This document shows, in pieces, positions 62,723-64,000 of a stretch of 64,000 bases of DNA. Source of the stretch: Streptomyces durocortorensis (lineage in GTDB: Bacteria; Actinomycetota; Actinomycetes; Streptomycetales; Streptomycetaceae); the NCBI RefSeq assembly GCF_031760065.1, contig NZ_CP134500.1:1054001-1118000 (forward strand), read 5' to 3'. Positions within the stretch are counted from its first letter, which is position 1. Each line of letters opens with the position of its first letter. Both the position numbers and the translations under genes were made by a program. Below the pieces are notes generated by a model. It was given only the letters and a program-made list of their open reading frames with translations, made no database searches and was not told where the DNA came from.

Positions 62723-63661
62723 ATGAGGGGCCGCAGAAGGGCTCCCGGAGCCCCGCTCGCGCAGCGGGACGGGATCGACCCGGTGCGCGTGCGGTTGCCG
62801 GAGGATCCCGAGGGGCGCTGGGGAAGCGTCGGGGAGCATCTTCTTGCGCGGTTCGGCGGGGCGATCGGGGCCGAGCGCGTCGCGGCGATGCTCAGTGAGG
62901 GGCGGTTCGTGGGGGCCGAGGGGGCGGCCGTGCGGGGCGATGAGCCGTACACCGCCGGGCGGTACCTCTGGTTCCACCGGGACTTCGCGGCCGAGGAGCC
63001 GGTGCCCTTCCCGGTCGGGGTCGTGTACCGGGACGCGCATCTGGTGGTCGCCGACAAGCCGCACTTCCTGGCCACCACACCCCGGGGGCGGCACATCACG
63101 GAGACCGCGGTGGCCCGGCTTCGGCGGGAGCTGGGGCTGCCCGCCCTTCAGCCCGCGCACCGGCTGGACCGGCTGACGGCGGGGCTCGTGCTCCTCGTGG
63201 TGCGGCCCGAGGAGCGGGGCGCGTACCAGACGCTGTTCCGGGACCGGCTGGTGCGGAAGGAGTACGAGGCGGTGGCCCCCTACGACCCGGAGCTGGTCCT
63301 CCCACGGACCGTACGGAGCCGGATCGTGAAGGAGCGCGGGGTGCTCGCCGCCCGGGAGGAGCCGGGCGAGGCGAACAGTGAGAGCCGGGTGGAGCTGGTG
63401 GAGCACCGGGGGCCGCTCGGGCGCTACCGGCTGCTGCCCGCGACCGGGCGGACCCATCAGCTGCGGGTCCATATGAACGCGCTGGGGGTGCCGATCGTCC
63501 ACGATCCGCTGTATCCGGTGGTGGCAGCGGAGACGCTCCCTGAGGACTTCTCCCGGCCTCTCCAGCTGCTGGCGCGGGTACTGGAGTTCACCGATCCGGT
63601 CAGCGGGGAGCCGCGCCGCTTCGAGAGCGGGCTGCGGCTCTCCGCCTGGCCGGAGAAGTGA
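62723..63661 (+). CDS. RluA-family pseudouridine synthase
   Basis: Protein of 312 aa from ATG 62723 (GGAGAG upstream). The catalytic segment is PAHRLDRLTAGLVLLV with the invariant aspartate, after the ADKPHFLATTP strand. RVHMNALGVPIVHDPLYPV ends the fold. It isomerises uridine in rRNA or tRNA; target is not deducible, and it lacks an S4 domain. This is a core gene, and high third-position G+C resumes here, marking the right limit of the accessory region. Confidence 0.92.
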   Translation: MRGRRRAPGAPLAQRDGIDPVRVRLPEDPEGRWGSVGEHLLARFGGAIGAERVAAMLSEGRFVGAEGAAVRGDEPYTAGRYLWFHRDFAAEEPVPFPVGVVYRDAHLVVADKPHFLATTPRGRHITETAVARLRRELGLPALQPAHRLDRLTAGLVLLVVRPEERGAYQTLFRDRLVRKEYEAVAPYDPELVLPRTVRSRIVKERGVLAAREEPGEANSESRVELVEHRGPLGRYRLLPATGRTHQLRVHMNALGVPIVHDPLYPVVAAETLPEDFSRPLQLLARVLEFTDPVSGEPRRFESGLRLSAWPEK

Positions 63662-63673
63662 GGGGGGCGCGGC

Positions 63674-64000
63674 TCAGTGGCCGCGCTTGATCCAGTCGTC
63701 GAGCTGCGGGGCCTCGGCGCCGATGGTGGTGGGGTCGCCATGGCCGGTGCGGACGGCCGTGTCGCCGGGGAGGGTGAGCAGCCGGTCCCGGATCGAGTCG
63801 ATGATCGTCGGGAAGTCCGAGAAGGACCGGCCGGTGGCGCCGGGGCCGCCCTGGAAGAGCGTGTCGCCCGTGAAGACCGTGCCGAGGCCGGGGGCGTAGA
63901 GGCAGACCGCGCCGGGGGCGTGGCCCGGGGTGTGCAGGACCGTGAGGGTGGTGCCTGCCACGGTCAGTTCCTGACCGTCGGTCAGGGTGCCGTCGGGGGC
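63674..64000 (-). CDS. Metallo-beta-lactamase-fold hydrolase (5' end outside window)
   Basis: C-terminal 108 residues of a leftward gene, which remains open to the window edge. Visible motifs are HTPGHAPGAVCLY (zinc-ligand His), VFTGDTLFQGGPGATGRSF (bridging Asp) and TGHGDPTTIGAE (final His), the glyoxalase II-type arrangement. The N-terminal HxHxDH motif lies off the edge. It converges on the RluA gene. Substrate unknown; hydroxyacylglutathione- or mycothiol-thioester-type hydrolases are plausible. Confidence 0.88.
   Translation of the reverse strand, partial: APDGTLTDGQELTVAGTTLTVLHTPGHAPGAVCLYAPGLGTVFTGDTLFQGGPGATGRSFSDFPTIIDSIRDRLLTLPGDTAVRTGHGDPTTIGAEAPQLDDWIKRGH

Noticed and set aside
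1..64000. CRISPR array
   Set aside because: No regularly spaced 21-40 base direct repeats with unique spacers were seen; the RecB-type gene at 24074 is Cas4-like only in its fold and has no Cas neighbours.

Overview
The window is about 72% G+C, has the strong third-codon-position bias of Streptomyces, and carries marker genes that together point to a Streptomyces chromosome: chaplins, an SPW-repeat protein, a Pup-proteasome locus, mycothiol biosynthesis, and glpF-glpK-glpD with an IclR-type GylR regulator. From memory the gene order matches the S. coelicolor SCO16xx core segment; that synteny was not computed here. The species cannot be named from the sequence.

Layout. (1) 0.2-6.0 kb: SPW membrane protein, then a leftward block ending in a Ski2/HelY-like helicase, a diacylglycerol-kinase-like protein, TatC and TatA. 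(2) 6.2-20.4 kb: the Pup-proteasome region, all leftward except one inserted regulator. It holds PafC and PafB (WYL regulators), two FKBP prolyl isomerases, the Pup ligase PafA, an MFS transporter with a divergent LacI-type regulator, proteasome subunits PrcA and PrcB, a frameshifted endonuclease VII-like gene, Pup (ending Gly-Gly-Glu), Dop, and the ATPase ARC/Mpa. (3) 20.6-28.4 kb: ferredoxin, a secreted protein, TrmI, a membrane M50 protease with CBS domains, a RecB-type nuclease, an orphan NarL-type response regulator, a peptide-type solute-binding lipoprotein and a HAD phosphatase. (4) 28.5-37.4 kb: cobalamin-dependent methionine synthase, then gylR-glpF-glpK-glpD with matching operator-like palindromes before gylR and before glpF. 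(5) 37.7-53.2 kb: PAC2 protein, secreted GH31 enzyme, MshC and its three usual companions (interrupted by a 180-bp palindromic MITE-like element), CorA, a ferritin-like protein, an LLM flavin/F420 oxidoreductase, an aldo-keto reductase, a RecD2-like protein that has lost its ATPase motifs, and small hypotheticals. (6) 53.3-56.0 kb: a long wall-anchored chaplin, a short ChpH-type chaplin and an M20 peptidase.

(7) 56.1-62.7 kb is the accessory part. A tRNA-Leu(GAG) is the attachment site of a decayed integrative element: a broken tyrosine integrase lies beside the tRNA, a degenerate copy of the tRNA 3' end lies near 59.96-60.01 kb, and an octamer repeated on both flanks looks like arm-type integrase sites. 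Between the ends are an IS3-family fragment, a leftward three-gene operon (small Cys-rich protein, a WH-motif protein with a CxxCHxxCH tail, and a methyltransferase) and a divergent XRE-type regulator. Beyond the right end, in lower-G+C DNA, is an overlapping gene pair whose second member carries an R-x6-H HEPN ribonuclease-like motif, and a divergent putative DNA-binding protein. This pair is the best candidate for an undescribed, possibly defensive, system. Core genes resume at 62.7 kb with an RluA-type pseudouridine synthase and a metallo-beta-lactamase-fold hydrolase cut by the window end.

Together the proteasome block tags (Pup, PafA, Dop) and degrades (ARC, PrcA, PrcB) proteins, while PafB and PafC link it to the DNA-damage response. 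The glycerol block imports, phosphorylates and oxidises glycerol under GylR. The MshC group makes mycothiol.
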